Below are positions 24,894 to 33,323 of a stretch of 64,000 nt of DNA, piece by piece. The translations under genes were made by a program, and so were the position numbers. The stretch is from NCBI GenBank assembly GCA_944354535.1, contig CALVPY010000001.1, positions 33,381 to 97,380 on the forward strand, given 5' to 3'. The notes beneath the pieces were generated by a model. It ran no database searches. It was not told where the DNA came from and saw only the letters and a list, made by a program, of their open reading frames with translations. Each line of letters begins with the position of its first letter. Positions within the stretch are counted from its first letter, which is position 1. This stretch comes from an uncultured Clostridia bacterium. GTDB taxonomy: Bacteria > Bacillota > Clostridia > Christensenellales > Borkfalkiaceae.

Positions 24894-25904
24894 ATGAATA
24901 AAGCAAAAGGAATGACTATTATAAAAAAGACGGGGCTGACGATCGCCTTCCCCCTTGCGATGTTCATCGTCATGATGATCATCACCGCCGTTGCGGGCAA
25001 GGCGAACCTATATGCCAGCTCGACGATGGTGATGCAGGTCATGCGCGACGCTTCGCTGACGACCATCATAGCCATGGCGATCTATCTGCAGTTCAAGAAC
25101 GGCAGGTTCGACTTTTCGGGCGGCGCCACCATGATCCTGACCGGCCTTATCGCCGCGCTCATCGCGAGGGATGCCGGCAACAGCGCATGGCTCATGCTCG
25201 TGCTCTGTATCGTCATCGGCGTCGTGTTCAGCGTATTTACGGCCTCTGCCTACGTCGCTTCCCGCGTGCCGATCATCATCTGCACGATCGCGGTAACGCT
25301 CTTTTACGAATCTTTGACGTACGTCATCAACAACGGCGCGGGGATCAGCATCATCTCCACCACATCGCTCGCCATTTTCGGCACGGTGCCCTATATCTTC
25401 ATCCCGCTTCTGATCGCGGTCGCCCTCTTCATCTTCTACAGCTATTTCACGACGGAGGGGCGCCGCAGCAAACTGCTTGCGGGCAACCAGAAGATCGCCT
25501 CCAACATCGGCATCAACGAGACCAAGAGCATCTACGTCACCTACATCGTCACGGGCGTGCTGCTCGGCCTGGGCGCTCTCATCTATACGTCGCAGAACAC
25601 CATCGCCGCACAGTCCAACCTGTCCACCTCGAGCATCCTCTTTTCGTACATCGTGCCCGTGTTCATCGGGATGTTCCTCGGCTCCGCTTCGATCGACGCC
25701 ATCGGCATCGTCGTCGCCGCCGTCGGCATGGAATTCATGAACTACGGGCTCGACTGCCTCGGCGTCGGTTCGGGCGGCTGGCAGCAGATCATCTTCGGGA
25801 TGTTCATGCTCGGCTTCTATGCTTTTTCTGCAAAGTCGGCAGATCTGAAAGCGTTCTTTGAAAGACTCATTCTGAAAACGAAGAAGGAAAAATCCAATGC
25901 CTGA
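24894..25904 (+). CDS. Sugar ABC importer permease, second
   Basis: 336 residues, multi-helix, same family as the first permease but divergent. Family segments: FKNGRFDFSGGATMILTGLIAALIA and the coupling region NQKIASNIGINETKSIYV. The pair probably forms a heterodimeric channel. Its last 8 bases overlap the start of the GH3 gene, tying transport to intracellular hydrolysis. Confidence 0.88.
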   Translation: MNKAKGMTIIKKTGLTIAFPLAMFIVMMIITAVAGKANLYASSTMVMQVMRDASLTTIIAMAIYLQFKNGRFDFSGGATMILTGLIAALIARDAGNSAWLMLVLCIVIGVVFSVFTASAYVASRVPIIICTIAVTLFYESLTYVINNGAGISIISTTSLAIFGTVPYIFIPLLIAVALFIFYSYFTTEGRRSKLLAGNQKIASNIGINETKSIYVTYIVTGVLLGLGALIYTSQNTIAAQSNLSTSSILFSYIVPVFIGMFLGSASIDAIGIVVAAVGMEFMNYGLDCLGVGSGGWQQIIFGMFMLGFYAFSAKSADLKAFFERLILKTKKEKSNA

Positions 25905-27594
25905 TCTGAAAGCTTGTCCCTTTTACCTCTCCGATGAAGACGCCGCATGGGTGAACGAAACGCTTTGCGCCATGACCGAGGAGGAGAAGATCGCGCAGCT
26001 GTTCTGCCTCATCACCTATACCGACGACGAAAACTACCTCAAATATCTTGCGGGCGGTCTCAAAGTCGGGGGCGTCATGACGAGGACGATGAGCCTCGAT
26101 GAGCTGTGCAATACGGTCACGCGGCTGCAGTCCAACGCCAAGATCCCCATGCTCATCGCCGCCAACCTCGAAGCGGGCCTCAACCAGGCTTGTACGACGG
26201 GAACGCGCGTCGGGTGCGAGATGGGGATCGCCGCCACGCACGATGTGCATTATGCCTCGGAACTTGCCCGGATCATCGGGGAAGAGGCCTCCGCACTCGG
26301 CATCAACTGGGCGTTTGCACCCATCATCGACATCGACTATAACTATCACAACCCCATCACCAACACGCGCACCTTCGGCTCCGATCCCGCCCTCGTCGCG
26401 GCCTTCGGTAAGGCGTATGTGGAGGAAGTGCAGAAGCACGGCATCGCCGCTTCGATCAAGCATTTCCCGGGCGACGGCGTCGACGAGCGGGATCAGCATC
26501 TTCTGGCATCCGTCAACACGCTTTCCTGCGAGGAATGGTCGAAGACGTACGGCGCCGCCTACAAGGCGTCCATCCAAGCGGGCGCCAAGACCGTGATGGT
26601 CGGGCATATCATGCAGCCCGCCTGGTCGAAGCGGCTCGATCCTTCCCTGAAGGACGAGGATATCCGTCCCGGGCTGATCGCGCCCGAACTTCTGAACGGG
26701 CTGCTGCGCGGCGAGCTCGGCTTCAACGGGCTGATCGTCACCGACTCGTCCACGATGGCGGGCATGGGGACGGTGATGCCCCGCGAAAGGGCGGTGCCGC
26801 TCACCATTGCCTCGGGCTGCGATATGTTCCTCTTCACCAAGAACCTCGAAGAGGACTTCGGCTTCATGCGAAGGGGCGTGGAGGAGGGCGTCATCACCCG
26901 CGAACGTCTCGACGAAGCCGTCACCCGCATCCTGGCGCTGAAAGCTTCGCTCGGCCTGCATAAAAAGGACAACCTGCCCGATCGGGAGCGCGCGCTCAAA
27001 GTCGTCGGCTGCCCGGAACACGCCGCAACGGCGCGGGAGGTCGCCGAAAAGAGCATCACGCTCGTCAAGGAGGAGAAGGGCGTGCTGCCCGTCTCGCCCG
27101 AAAAGTACAGGCGCGTGCTCGTCTACAAAAAGGAAGGGCAGGCAAGCGCCGTCGGCACAGGCATCACGTCGGGCGCCTGCGGGCGTTTCATCGATATGCT
27201 CCGCGAAGCCGGGTTTGAAGTCACCGAATTTGTGCCGGGCGGCGGCTGGGAGGGCATGGCGGCTCCCGTCAGCGACATCACGGAAAAGTACGATCTTATC
27301 CTCTATCTCGTCTCGCTCGCCACCAAGTCCAATCAGACGGTCGTGCGCATCGAGTGGGCGGAGCCCATGGGGGCTGACGTACCCGTCTATATGCACAGCG
27401 TGCCGACCATCGCCGTTTCGCTGGAAAATCCCTATCACCTCCTCGATATGCCGAGGGTCAAGACGTATATCAACACCTACGGCGGGACGGAACCTGTCCT
27501 CCGCGCCCTGCTCGAAAAGCTGCTCGGAAGGAGCGCGTTTACGGGCGTCTCCCCCGTGGATGCGTTCTGCGGGAAATGGGATACCAGATTATAA
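25897..27594 (+). CDS. Glycoside hydrolase family 3 (beta-N-acetylhexosaminidase-like)
   Basis: 565 residues, no signal peptide. The (beta/alpha)8 domain has KHFPGDG at 188-194 and a DQH at 199-201 placed like the Asp-His dyad of NagZ-type enzymes. The nucleophile Asp283 lies in GLIVTDSSTMAG. A C-terminal alpha/beta domain (about 370-565) follows. The dyad suggests activity on N-acetylhexosaminides or a phosphorolytic relative, but beta-glucosidase-type specificity cannot be excluded. It overlaps the permease gene by 8 bp, so it should act on the imported sugar. Confidence 0.86.
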   Translation: MPDLKACPFYLSDEDAAWVNETLCAMTEEEKIAQLFCLITYTDDENYLKYLAGGLKVGGVMTRTMSLDELCNTVTRLQSNAKIPMLIAANLEAGLNQACTTGTRVGCEMGIAATHDVHYASELARIIGEEASALGINWAFAPIIDIDYNYHNPITNTRTFGSDPALVAAFGKAYVEEVQKHGIAASIKHFPGDGVDERDQHLLASVNTLSCEEWSKTYGAAYKASIQAGAKTVMVGHIMQPAWSKRLDPSLKDEDIRPGLIAPELLNGLLRGELGFNGLIVTDSSTMAGMGTVMPRERAVPLTIASGCDMFLFTKNLEEDFGFMRRGVEEGVITRERLDEAVTRILALKASLGLHKKDNLPDRERALKVVGCPEHAATAREVAEKSITLVKEEKGVLPVSPEKYRRVLVYKKEGQASAVGTGITSGACGRFIDMLREAGFEVTEFVPGGGWEGMAAPVSDITEKYDLILYLVSLATKSNQTVVRIEWAEPMGADVPVYMHSVPTIAVSLENPYHLLDMPRVKTYINTYGGTEPVLRALLEKLLGRSAFTGVSPVDAFCGKWDTRL

Positions 27595-27613
27595 TACCGA
27601 ATTATAATACCGA
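27588..27613 (+). repeat. Tandem 13-bp repeat across the GH3 stop codon
   Basis: ATTATAATACCGA occurs twice head to tail. The first copy contains the GH3 stop codon. It extends the open frame of the next gene upstream to an ATG at 27576. Confidence 0.85.
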
Positions 27614-27614
27614 C

Positions 27615-30296
27615 ATGGACTGCGATATGAACATTTACGATCTGAAAATCAACAGGAGCGCCGAAGTGTTCGGCGTGGACCCTCAAAATGTGATGATCTC
27701 GTTCAAGGCAAGGAGGGGAGAGCGGTTTACGCTTTCCCTTTTTTGTAAGGCGGGGGTGCTCGAAACATACAGCCTCGGCCTCGACGACATCACGTCCTTT
27801 TATCTCGACTTCCCCCTGAAGGGGGGTGTGGAGTACCGCATCTCCGTATGCAGCGACTGCGGCGATACCGCCGAACTCGATTTTGTGACCGCCGAACCGC
27901 TGGGCGATCGCTGGCTCGTGACGCAGAAGAACTGCCCCGTTTTCCGCAAGGCGTTCACGGCGCTCCCCGCATACGGGCGGGCGGCGCTCACCGTCGCGGG
28001 GCTCGGGCTGTATGCCGCCTTTCTGAACGGGCGCAGGGTGGGCAGCCGCTTTTTGACGCCCGGCATGAACGACTACGACGACTGCGTCCGCTATCAGACG
28101 TATGACATCGCCGAACTCCTCGTCCCGGGGGAAAACGTGCTCGAAGTCTGGCTGGGCAACGGCTGGTACAAGGGGCGGTTCGGCATCGACGGCCACGGCG
28201 GCAATACCTGGGGCAGCGAATATTGCCTGAACGCCGCGCTCTCCTTCGACGGCGTGCAGAAGATCGTGACGGACGAGAGCTGGCAGGTCTCCGAAGGGTA
28301 TGTCACGGACGGCGGCATCTACGACGGCGAATGGCGCGACGACACGCGCAAACTCGAATTTTCGCCCGCCCGGACGGGCAGCTGCGCCCGGAAGACGGTG
28401 CCCGATCCCGGCGGCGGCATCCGCGTATATGAGGAGCGCAAGCCCCGCCTCATCGTCACGCCCCGCGGCGAACAGGTGCTCGATTTCATGCAGAACAGCG
28501 CGGGGATCGTCTCCTTTTCGAGCAGGCTCAAGCGGGGGCAGAAGCTCAGGCTGCAATTCGGCGAGATCCTGCAGGGCGGCTGCTTTTACCGCGACAATCT
28601 GCGCTCCGCCCGGGCAGAGTACGAGTATATCTCCGACGGCGCATTGAAGACGGTGGAGCAGCTCTTCACCTTCTACGGCTTCCGCTATGCAAAAGTGGAG
28701 TGCGACGGCGCATGGGCGCCCGAAGATTTCACCGCGCGCTATCTCTCTTCTTCCATGCAGCGCACGGCCTCCTTTGCGTGCAGCCATCCCAAGCTCGCCC
28801 GCCTCATCGAGAACGTGCGTTACGGCCAGATGAGCAACTTCATCGACGTTCCGACCGACTGCCCGCAGCGCGACGAACGCCTCGGCTGGACGGCGGATAC
28901 GCAGGTGTTTGCCTCCACCGCCAACTATAACGGCGAGGCATACGGTTTTTACAAAAAGTTCATGGCCGATATGATGTACGACCAGAACACCTACTACGGC
29001 GGCGACTTCCCGATGTATTCGCCCTCGCTCAAGGGCTGTGCGGGGCACGGGGGTGCGATCTGGGCGGATGCGGGCGTCATCGTGCCGTGGGAGCTCTTCC
29101 GCACCTACCGCGATAAAAAGCTGCTTTCGGAGCACTACCCCGCCATGAAGCGCTATGTCGATCTGCTGATCGCAGGCGACGAAGAACGCGGGGACGGGCA
29201 TCTTCTGACGCAGCCCTTTACCTTCGGCGATTGGCTCGCGCAGGACGGCATCTGCCCGCAGAGCATGCGCGGCGGGACCAACGACGTCTTCCTCCGCTCG
29301 GCGTACTACTTCTATGCCGTGACCATCCTGTCCAAAGCGGCCGAAGAGCTGGAGAAGGAAGAAGCGCGGCAGTACGGCGCGCTCGCAGAAGAGATCGGGG
29401 CGGCGATCCGCCGCGAATTTTTCACGGCGACGGGCAGGCTGGCGCTCGATACGCAGGCGGCGTACATCATTGCGCTCCGGTTCGGGCTGTATCCCGATCT
29501 CGAGAAGCTGAAGGAAGGCTTCCGCGACAGGCTCATGCGCGACCTCTACCGCATCAAGTGCGGCTTCGCGGGCGCTCCGCTGATGGTCAAAACGCTCTTC
29601 GACCACGGGATGAAGGAGGAGGCGCTGCGCATCCTCTTCAATGAAAAGTACCCCGGCTGGTTCTATGAGATCGGCCTCGGCGCGACGACGGTCTGGGAAC
29701 GCTGGAATTCCGTTGACGGCGAGGGGAACATCACGGGCATCGCCATGAATTCGCTCAATCACTACGCCTACGGCTCGGTCGCAGAGGCCGTCTATGCCTA
29801 CATCGGCGGCCTGCAGCCCCTCGGCGACGGGTGGAGGCGGGCAAAGATCGCCCCCGTGTTCACCGGAAAGGTCAGGCAGTGCGAATTTACCTATGCGAGC
29901 ATCTACGGCGACTACACCTGCCGCTATCGGATCGAGGAGGGGATGTGCAGGATAGAGGCGGTCGTGCCGCACGGCTGTTCGGCCCTCGTGGAGCTGCCCC
30001 TTTCGGGCAAAGAGCCCTTCCTCGTCGGAGAGGGCAGGCACGTCTTCGAATACTGCCCGACGGAGGACGTGCTGCATCCCTATTCCACGGCGTCGCGGCT
30101 GTGCGACATCCTCGCCGACGAGCGTGCGGCGGAGCTTCTCAGGGAATGCCTGCCCGCCACCTATGCGCTCGTCACGAGCGAGAACGAGGAATTTACCGTG
30201 CAGTGTCTCGACGACATGGTCCGGCTGCCCATGTACGGCGTGACAAAGGAAGGCTACGAACGCTTCAAAGAGGGCATCGGAAAGGTGGAGGTGTGA
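27615..30296 (+). CDS. Alpha-L-rhamnosidase, glycoside hydrolase family 78
   Basis: 893 residues from the ATG at 27615; ATGs at 27576 and 27627 are alternatives and none has a clear ribosome site, so coupling to GH3 translation is likely. The N-terminal beta-domains include LNGRRVGSRFLTPGMNDYD. The (alpha/alpha)6 catalytic domain has DVPTDCPQRDERLGWTADTQ with the general-acid Glu, plus GDWLAQDG and the late TTVWERWNS. It removes alpha-linked rhamnose from plant glycosides or pectin fragments. No signal peptide, hence intracellular. Confidence 0.93.
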   Translation: MDCDMNIYDLKINRSAEVFGVDPQNVMISFKARRGERFTLSLFCKAGVLETYSLGLDDITSFYLDFPLKGGVEYRISVCSDCGDTAELDFVTAEPLGDRWLVTQKNCPVFRKAFTALPAYGRAALTVAGLGLYAAFLNGRRVGSRFLTPGMNDYDDCVRYQTYDIAELLVPGENVLEVWLGNGWYKGRFGIDGHGGNTWGSEYCLNAALSFDGVQKIVTDESWQVSEGYVTDGGIYDGEWRDDTRKLEFSPARTGSCARKTVPDPGGGIRVYEERKPRLIVTPRGEQVLDFMQNSAGIVSFSSRLKRGQKLRLQFGEILQGGCFYRDNLRSARAEYEYISDGALKTVEQLFTFYGFRYAKVECDGAWAPEDFTARYLSSSMQRTASFACSHPKLARLIENVRYGQMSNFIDVPTDCPQRDERLGWTADTQVFASTANYNGEAYGFYKKFMADMMYDQNTYYGGDFPMYSPSLKGCAGHGGAIWADAGVIVPWELFRTYRDKKLLSEHYPAMKRYVDLLIAGDEERGDGHLLTQPFTFGDWLAQDGICPQSMRGGTNDVFLRSAYYFYAVTILSKAAEELEKEEARQYGALAEEIGAAIRREFFTATGRLALDTQAAYIIALRFGLYPDLEKLKEGFRDRLMRDLYRIKCGFAGAPLMVKTLFDHGMKEEALRILFNEKYPGWFYEIGLGATTVWERWNSVDGEGNITGIAMNSLNHYAYGSVAEAVYAYIGGLQPLGDGWRRAKIAPVFTGKVRQCEFTYASIYGDYTCRYRIEEGMCRIEAVVPHGCSALVELPLSGKEPFLVGEGRHVFEYCPTEDVLHPYSTASRLCDILADERAAELLRECLPATYALVTSENEEFTVQCLDDMVRLPMYGVTKEGYERFKEGIGKVEV

Positions 30297-30297
30297 T

Positions 30298-30927
30298 ATG
30301 AAAAAGGCGTTTATTTTCGATCTTGACGGCGTCCTGTGCTTTACCGACAAGTATCATTTCCGGGCGTGGAAGGCGCTCGCGGACAGGCTGGGCATCCCGT
30401 TCGACGAGAACGTCAACGACAGGCTGCGCGGCGTTTCGCGCATGGCGAGCCTGGAGATCATCCTCTCTCTCGGCAGCGCGAGCTATTCCGAGGAGGAGAA
30501 GGCGGCGTTTGCCGAGGAGAAGAATGAGCTGTACCGCACTTTTCTCAAGGGGATGACGCCTTCGGACATCACGCAGGAGGTGCGTTCGACGCTCGACGAG
30601 CTGCGCCGCCGCGGGTACAGGCTCGCGATCGGCTCGTCCTCCAAGAACACGCCTCTCATCCTGGAGCGCACCGATATGGCAAAGTATTTCGACGCCGTAT
30701 CGGACGGCAACAACATCACGCATTCCAAGCCCGATCCCGAAGTGTTCCTCAAAGCGGCGGAGTTCCTCGGGCTGCGCCCCGAGGAGTGCTATGTCGTCGA
30801 GGATGCCGAAGCGGGCATCGATGCGGGCTGCGCGGGCGGCTTTACGACGGTCGGCATCGGCCCCGCCGCACACTATGCAAAGACGGACATGCCCATCCGT
30901 ACGTTTGCAGATATTTTGCAGCTCTGA
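30298..30927 (+). CDS. pgmB: Beta-phosphoglucomutase (HAD superfamily)
   Basis: 209 residues. Nucleophile motif FDLDGVLCFTDKYHFRAWK (Asp8, Asp10), the cap residue stretch LRGVSRMASLEIIL, GSSSKN for motif 2, and KPDPEVFLKAA and VVEDAEAGIDA for motifs 3 and 4 are all typical of beta-PGM. It interconverts beta-glucose-1-phosphate and glucose-6-phosphate. The substrate normally comes from an inverting disaccharide phosphorylase; none is in the operon. GGAGG lies 8 bases before the start. Last gene of the glycan operon. Confidence 0.9.
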   Translation: MKKAFIFDLDGVLCFTDKYHFRAWKALADRLGIPFDENVNDRLRGVSRMASLEIILSLGSASYSEEEKAAFAEEKNELYRTFLKGMTPSDITQEVRSTLDELRRRGYRLAIGSSSKNTPLILERTDMAKYFDAVSDGNNITHSKPDPEVFLKAAEFLGLRPEECYVVEDAEAGIDAGCAGGFTTVGIGPAAHYAKTDMPIRTFADILQL

Positions 30928-30963
30928 CGAGCTCTTTTAGGGGGGGATCGTTCGGATAGAAAA

Positions 30964-31000
30964 GATCGGACGCCGAAACACGGCGTCCGATCGCATTTTT
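30964..31000 (+). terminator. Terminator of the glycan operon
   Basis: Twelve-bp perfect stem GATCGGACGCCG with loop AAACA and its complement, followed by GCATTTTT. Confidence 0.85.
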
Positions 31001-31082
31001 GAGATGAAATTTGAAAGGAAGGGCGCTGTCCGCGGGCAAGCGGGAACGCGCGAAGAAGAGACGGACGCGCCGTCCGCAGGCG

Positions 31083-32474
31083 TTATGCGGCGGCGGAAAG
31101 CAGGCGGTCGTCCTTGTCGTACTTTTTGAGATTGCGCTTTTTCAGGCAGGGGATCGCAAAGTAGAAGGCGAGCGCGATGGCGGTGCCGAGCGTCCAGCCG
31201 ATGTCCCACGCCAAGCCCACGCCCGTAAAGCCCATGAAGGGGGTGAGGAGGAAGACGAACACGACGCGCAGGATGAGGTCGGAGAAGGTGCTCACCATAA
31301 AGCCGACATTCCCGTTACAGCCGCGCACCGTTGCGTCTGCCATGATCTTGACGTTGACGACGAAGAAGAAGGGCGCCGTGAGGCGGATGTACTCGACGCC
31401 GGTTGCAAGGGCGAGCGCCGTGTCCTGCTCGCCGCCCGGCATGAAGAGGGAGACGAGCGGGGTCGCCGCCAGCATGGTGACGGCAACGAAGCAGGCGGTG
31501 AGCGCCGTCGAGATGAGAAGTCCCCACAAGAACCCCTGGCGGATGCGGTGGAACTTGTTTGCGCCGAAGTTCTGCGAAACATAGTTGGTGAGCCCCGTGG
31601 CGCAGGCGTTGAAGCAGGTCGTCGAAAAGACGAGCAGCTTAAATCCCGAAGTAAAGCCCGAGGTGATGCCGATGCCCTCCGCATTCGCGAGCTCGTTGAT
31701 GCGCACCTGGATGACGAGGTTGCCCACCGAAACAAAGCTGTTCTGCAAAATGACGGGGATGGAGAGGAGGAGCAGCGTCTTTAAGAGCGTTCCCGAAAAG
31801 AGGGGCGCTTTTTCTTCGCTCACGAAGCCCTTGAGGCGGCGGTAGACGAAGAAGAGGGTGAGGAGGCACGCCGCGCCCTGTGCGAGGAAGGTCGCCCACG
31901 CGACGCCCGCAACGCCCCAGGGCTTCACCATCACCCAATCGAGGAAGATGTTCGCGAGCGAGGATGCGACGAGGAAGAGGAAGGGGGTCTTGCTGTCGCC
32001 GAGCGCCGAGAAGATGCCCGTGCCGAGGTTGTAGAGGATGAGGAAGGGCAGCCCGTAATAGTAGATGTTGAGGTAGGTGACGGAGTCCTCCATCGCCGCT
32101 TCGGGTGTTTTCAATGCCTCCAAAACGGGTCCGCAGGAGAGCACGCCCGCAAGGAGCAGCACGCAGCTCAAAACGAAGAAGGAGAGGAGCGCCGTCGTGA
32201 TGGCAGACTTGACTTTCGCGTGCTCTTTTGCGCCGAAATAGCGCGAAACGAGTACGGCGCAGCCCGCGTTCGCGCCGAGCGCCACCGCCATCAGGATATT
32301 GACGATGGAGTTGGAGGCGCCGATGGCGGTGAGGGCGGTCTGCCCTGCGAATTTGCCCGCGATGATGGTATCGGCAAGCGTATAAAACTGCTGAAAGAGC
32401 GCGCTGCCCAGAAGGGGCAGGATGTAAAAGAGCAATACCTTTTGGGGCTTTCCCACGGTGAGATCGCAATTCAC
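31083..32474 (-). CDS. MATE-family efflux transporter
   Basis: 463 residues from a GTG start with GAAGGAAA about ten bases upstream; the frame runs open further but crosses the promoter. Twelve probable membrane segments in two homologous halves. Family motifs: FQQFYTLADTIIAGKFAG, ANAGCAVLVSRYFGAK and the second-half FNACATGLTNYVSQNFGANK. It exports cationic drugs or metabolites using an Na+ or H+ gradient. Monocistronic; it has its own extended -10 promoter. Confidence 0.93.
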   Translation of the reverse strand: MNCDLTVGKPQKVLLFYILPLLGSALFQQFYTLADTIIAGKFAGQTALTAIGASNSIVNILMAVALGANAGCAVLVSRYFGAKEHAKVKSAITTALLSFFVLSCVLLLAGVLSCGPVLEALKTPEAAMEDSVTYLNIYYYGLPFLILYNLGTGIFSALGDSKTPFLFLVASSLANIFLDWVMVKPWGVAGVAWATFLAQGAACLLTLFFVYRRLKGFVSEEKAPLFSGTLLKTLLLLSIPVILQNSFVSVGNLVIQVRINELANAEGIGITSGFTSGFKLLVFSTTCFNACATGLTNYVSQNFGANKFHRIRQGFLWGLLISTALTACFVAVTMLAATPLVSLFMPGGEQDTALALATGVEYIRLTAPFFFVVNVKIMADATVRGCNGNVGFMVSTFSDLILRVVFVFLLTPFMGFTGVGLAWDIGWTLGTAIALAFYFAIPCLKKRNLKKYDKDDRLLSAAA

Positions 32475-32522
32475 GGCCGTATTTCCTTCGGGGCGGAACC
32501 GCCCCTTGAATTTCCGCCGTGC

Positions 32523-32551
32523 ATTATAGCACCGCGCCTTCGGAATGTAAA
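32523..32551 (-). promoter_or_regulatory. Promoter for the MATE gene
   Basis: Minus strand: TTTACA, 17 bp, TATAAT with extended -10 TG. The leader holds a small hairpin (GGGGCGG-TT-CCGCCCC at 32490-32505). Confidence 0.8.
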
Positions 32552-32595
32552 GCAAATGAGGGGCGCATTTTGGCACGGAAACGCCTTTTTTTGTA

Positions 32596-32638
32596 AAAGG
32601 GGGGCGCCCGACGGCTTTGCCGTCGGGCGCCCCCCTTT
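32596..32638 (-). terminator. Terminator after lemA
   Basis: An 18-bp perfect stem (AAAGGGGGGCGCCCGACG core) on a 5-base loop, continuing as TTTTAC on the minus strand. Confidence 0.8.
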
Positions 32639-32654
32639 CGGGATCGCGTTTTTC

Positions 32655-33323
32655 TCAGAAGAATACGCCGCGCGCCTGTTCCTTCACTTCCTGCGAGGCG
32701 GTGAAGGGGATGCGGGTCGTATAACCGCGCTTGGAGGCGACGATCATCTTGGTGGGCCATGCGAAGATGTCGCGGTTCCACACGTTGACGGTGTCGTTGT
32801 AGAGTTCGCGCGCCGCCGTGATCTCCTTCTGGAGATAGGCGTTCTGCTGCATGGCGTCGGCGATCTCCGCGTGCGCCTTGAGGTCGGGGTAGTTCTCGAA
32901 GGCGAGGTTGATGCTCCTGCCCACCGCGTCGAGCTGCTGCGCCACCTGGTTGCGGGCGCCGTCGTCGCCGGGCGCCGCGCCCGAGCGGTACGCCGCGATC
33001 TGGGTCATCGTCGTCTTGTCGAGGTCGATGGCCTTATCGAGGAGACGCGCGCAGTTCTGAAGGATGACGACGCGCTGTTCGAGATAGTTGTCGATCTGCG
33101 AAGCGTCGTGCTGGATCTTCTGCTGCAATTGCGAGAGGTAGTTGCCCGCCTTCACTTTCATGAAGAGGAAGATGACGCCGGGAATGATCCCGAGGATCCA
33201 GAGGATGACCTCGAAGATCACCGAGCCGACGCCCGTCTTGACGGGGATCTGCTTCTCGATGACGTTGACGTCGCGTCCCTGTCCGTTGACGGGACCGGTG
33301 AGTTCGTCGAGTTCGTTTGCCAT
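32655..33323 (-). CDS. LemA family membrane protein
   Basis: 222 residues. One N-terminal membrane helix (about 33-55: VIFEVILWILGIIPGVIFLFM) is followed by the helical LemA domain with NYLEQRVVILQNCARLLDKAIDLDK, FENYPDLKAH and ITAARELYNDTVNVWNRDIFAWP. LemA proteins are widespread, membrane-anchored and of poorly known function. Its ATG immediately follows the TAA of the upstream 707-residue gene and its AGGAGG lies inside that gene, so the two are strictly coupled. Likely a membrane complex partner. Confidence 0.92.
   Translation of the reverse strand: MANELDELTGPVNGQGRDVNVIEKQIPVKTGVGSVIFEVILWILGIIPGVIFLFMKVKAGNYLSQLQQKIQHDASQIDNYLEQRVVILQNCARLLDKAIDLDKTTMTQIAAYRSGAAPGDDGARNQVAQQLDAVGRSINLAFENYPDLKAHAEIADAMQQNAYLQKEITAARELYNDTVNVWNRDIFAWPTKMIVASKRGYTTRIPFTASQEVKEQARGVFF

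Noticed and set aside
27477-30350. A 957-codon minus-strand frame
   Set aside because: Lies entirely opposite the rhamnosidase and the ends of its neighbours; product has no family features. Shadow frame.
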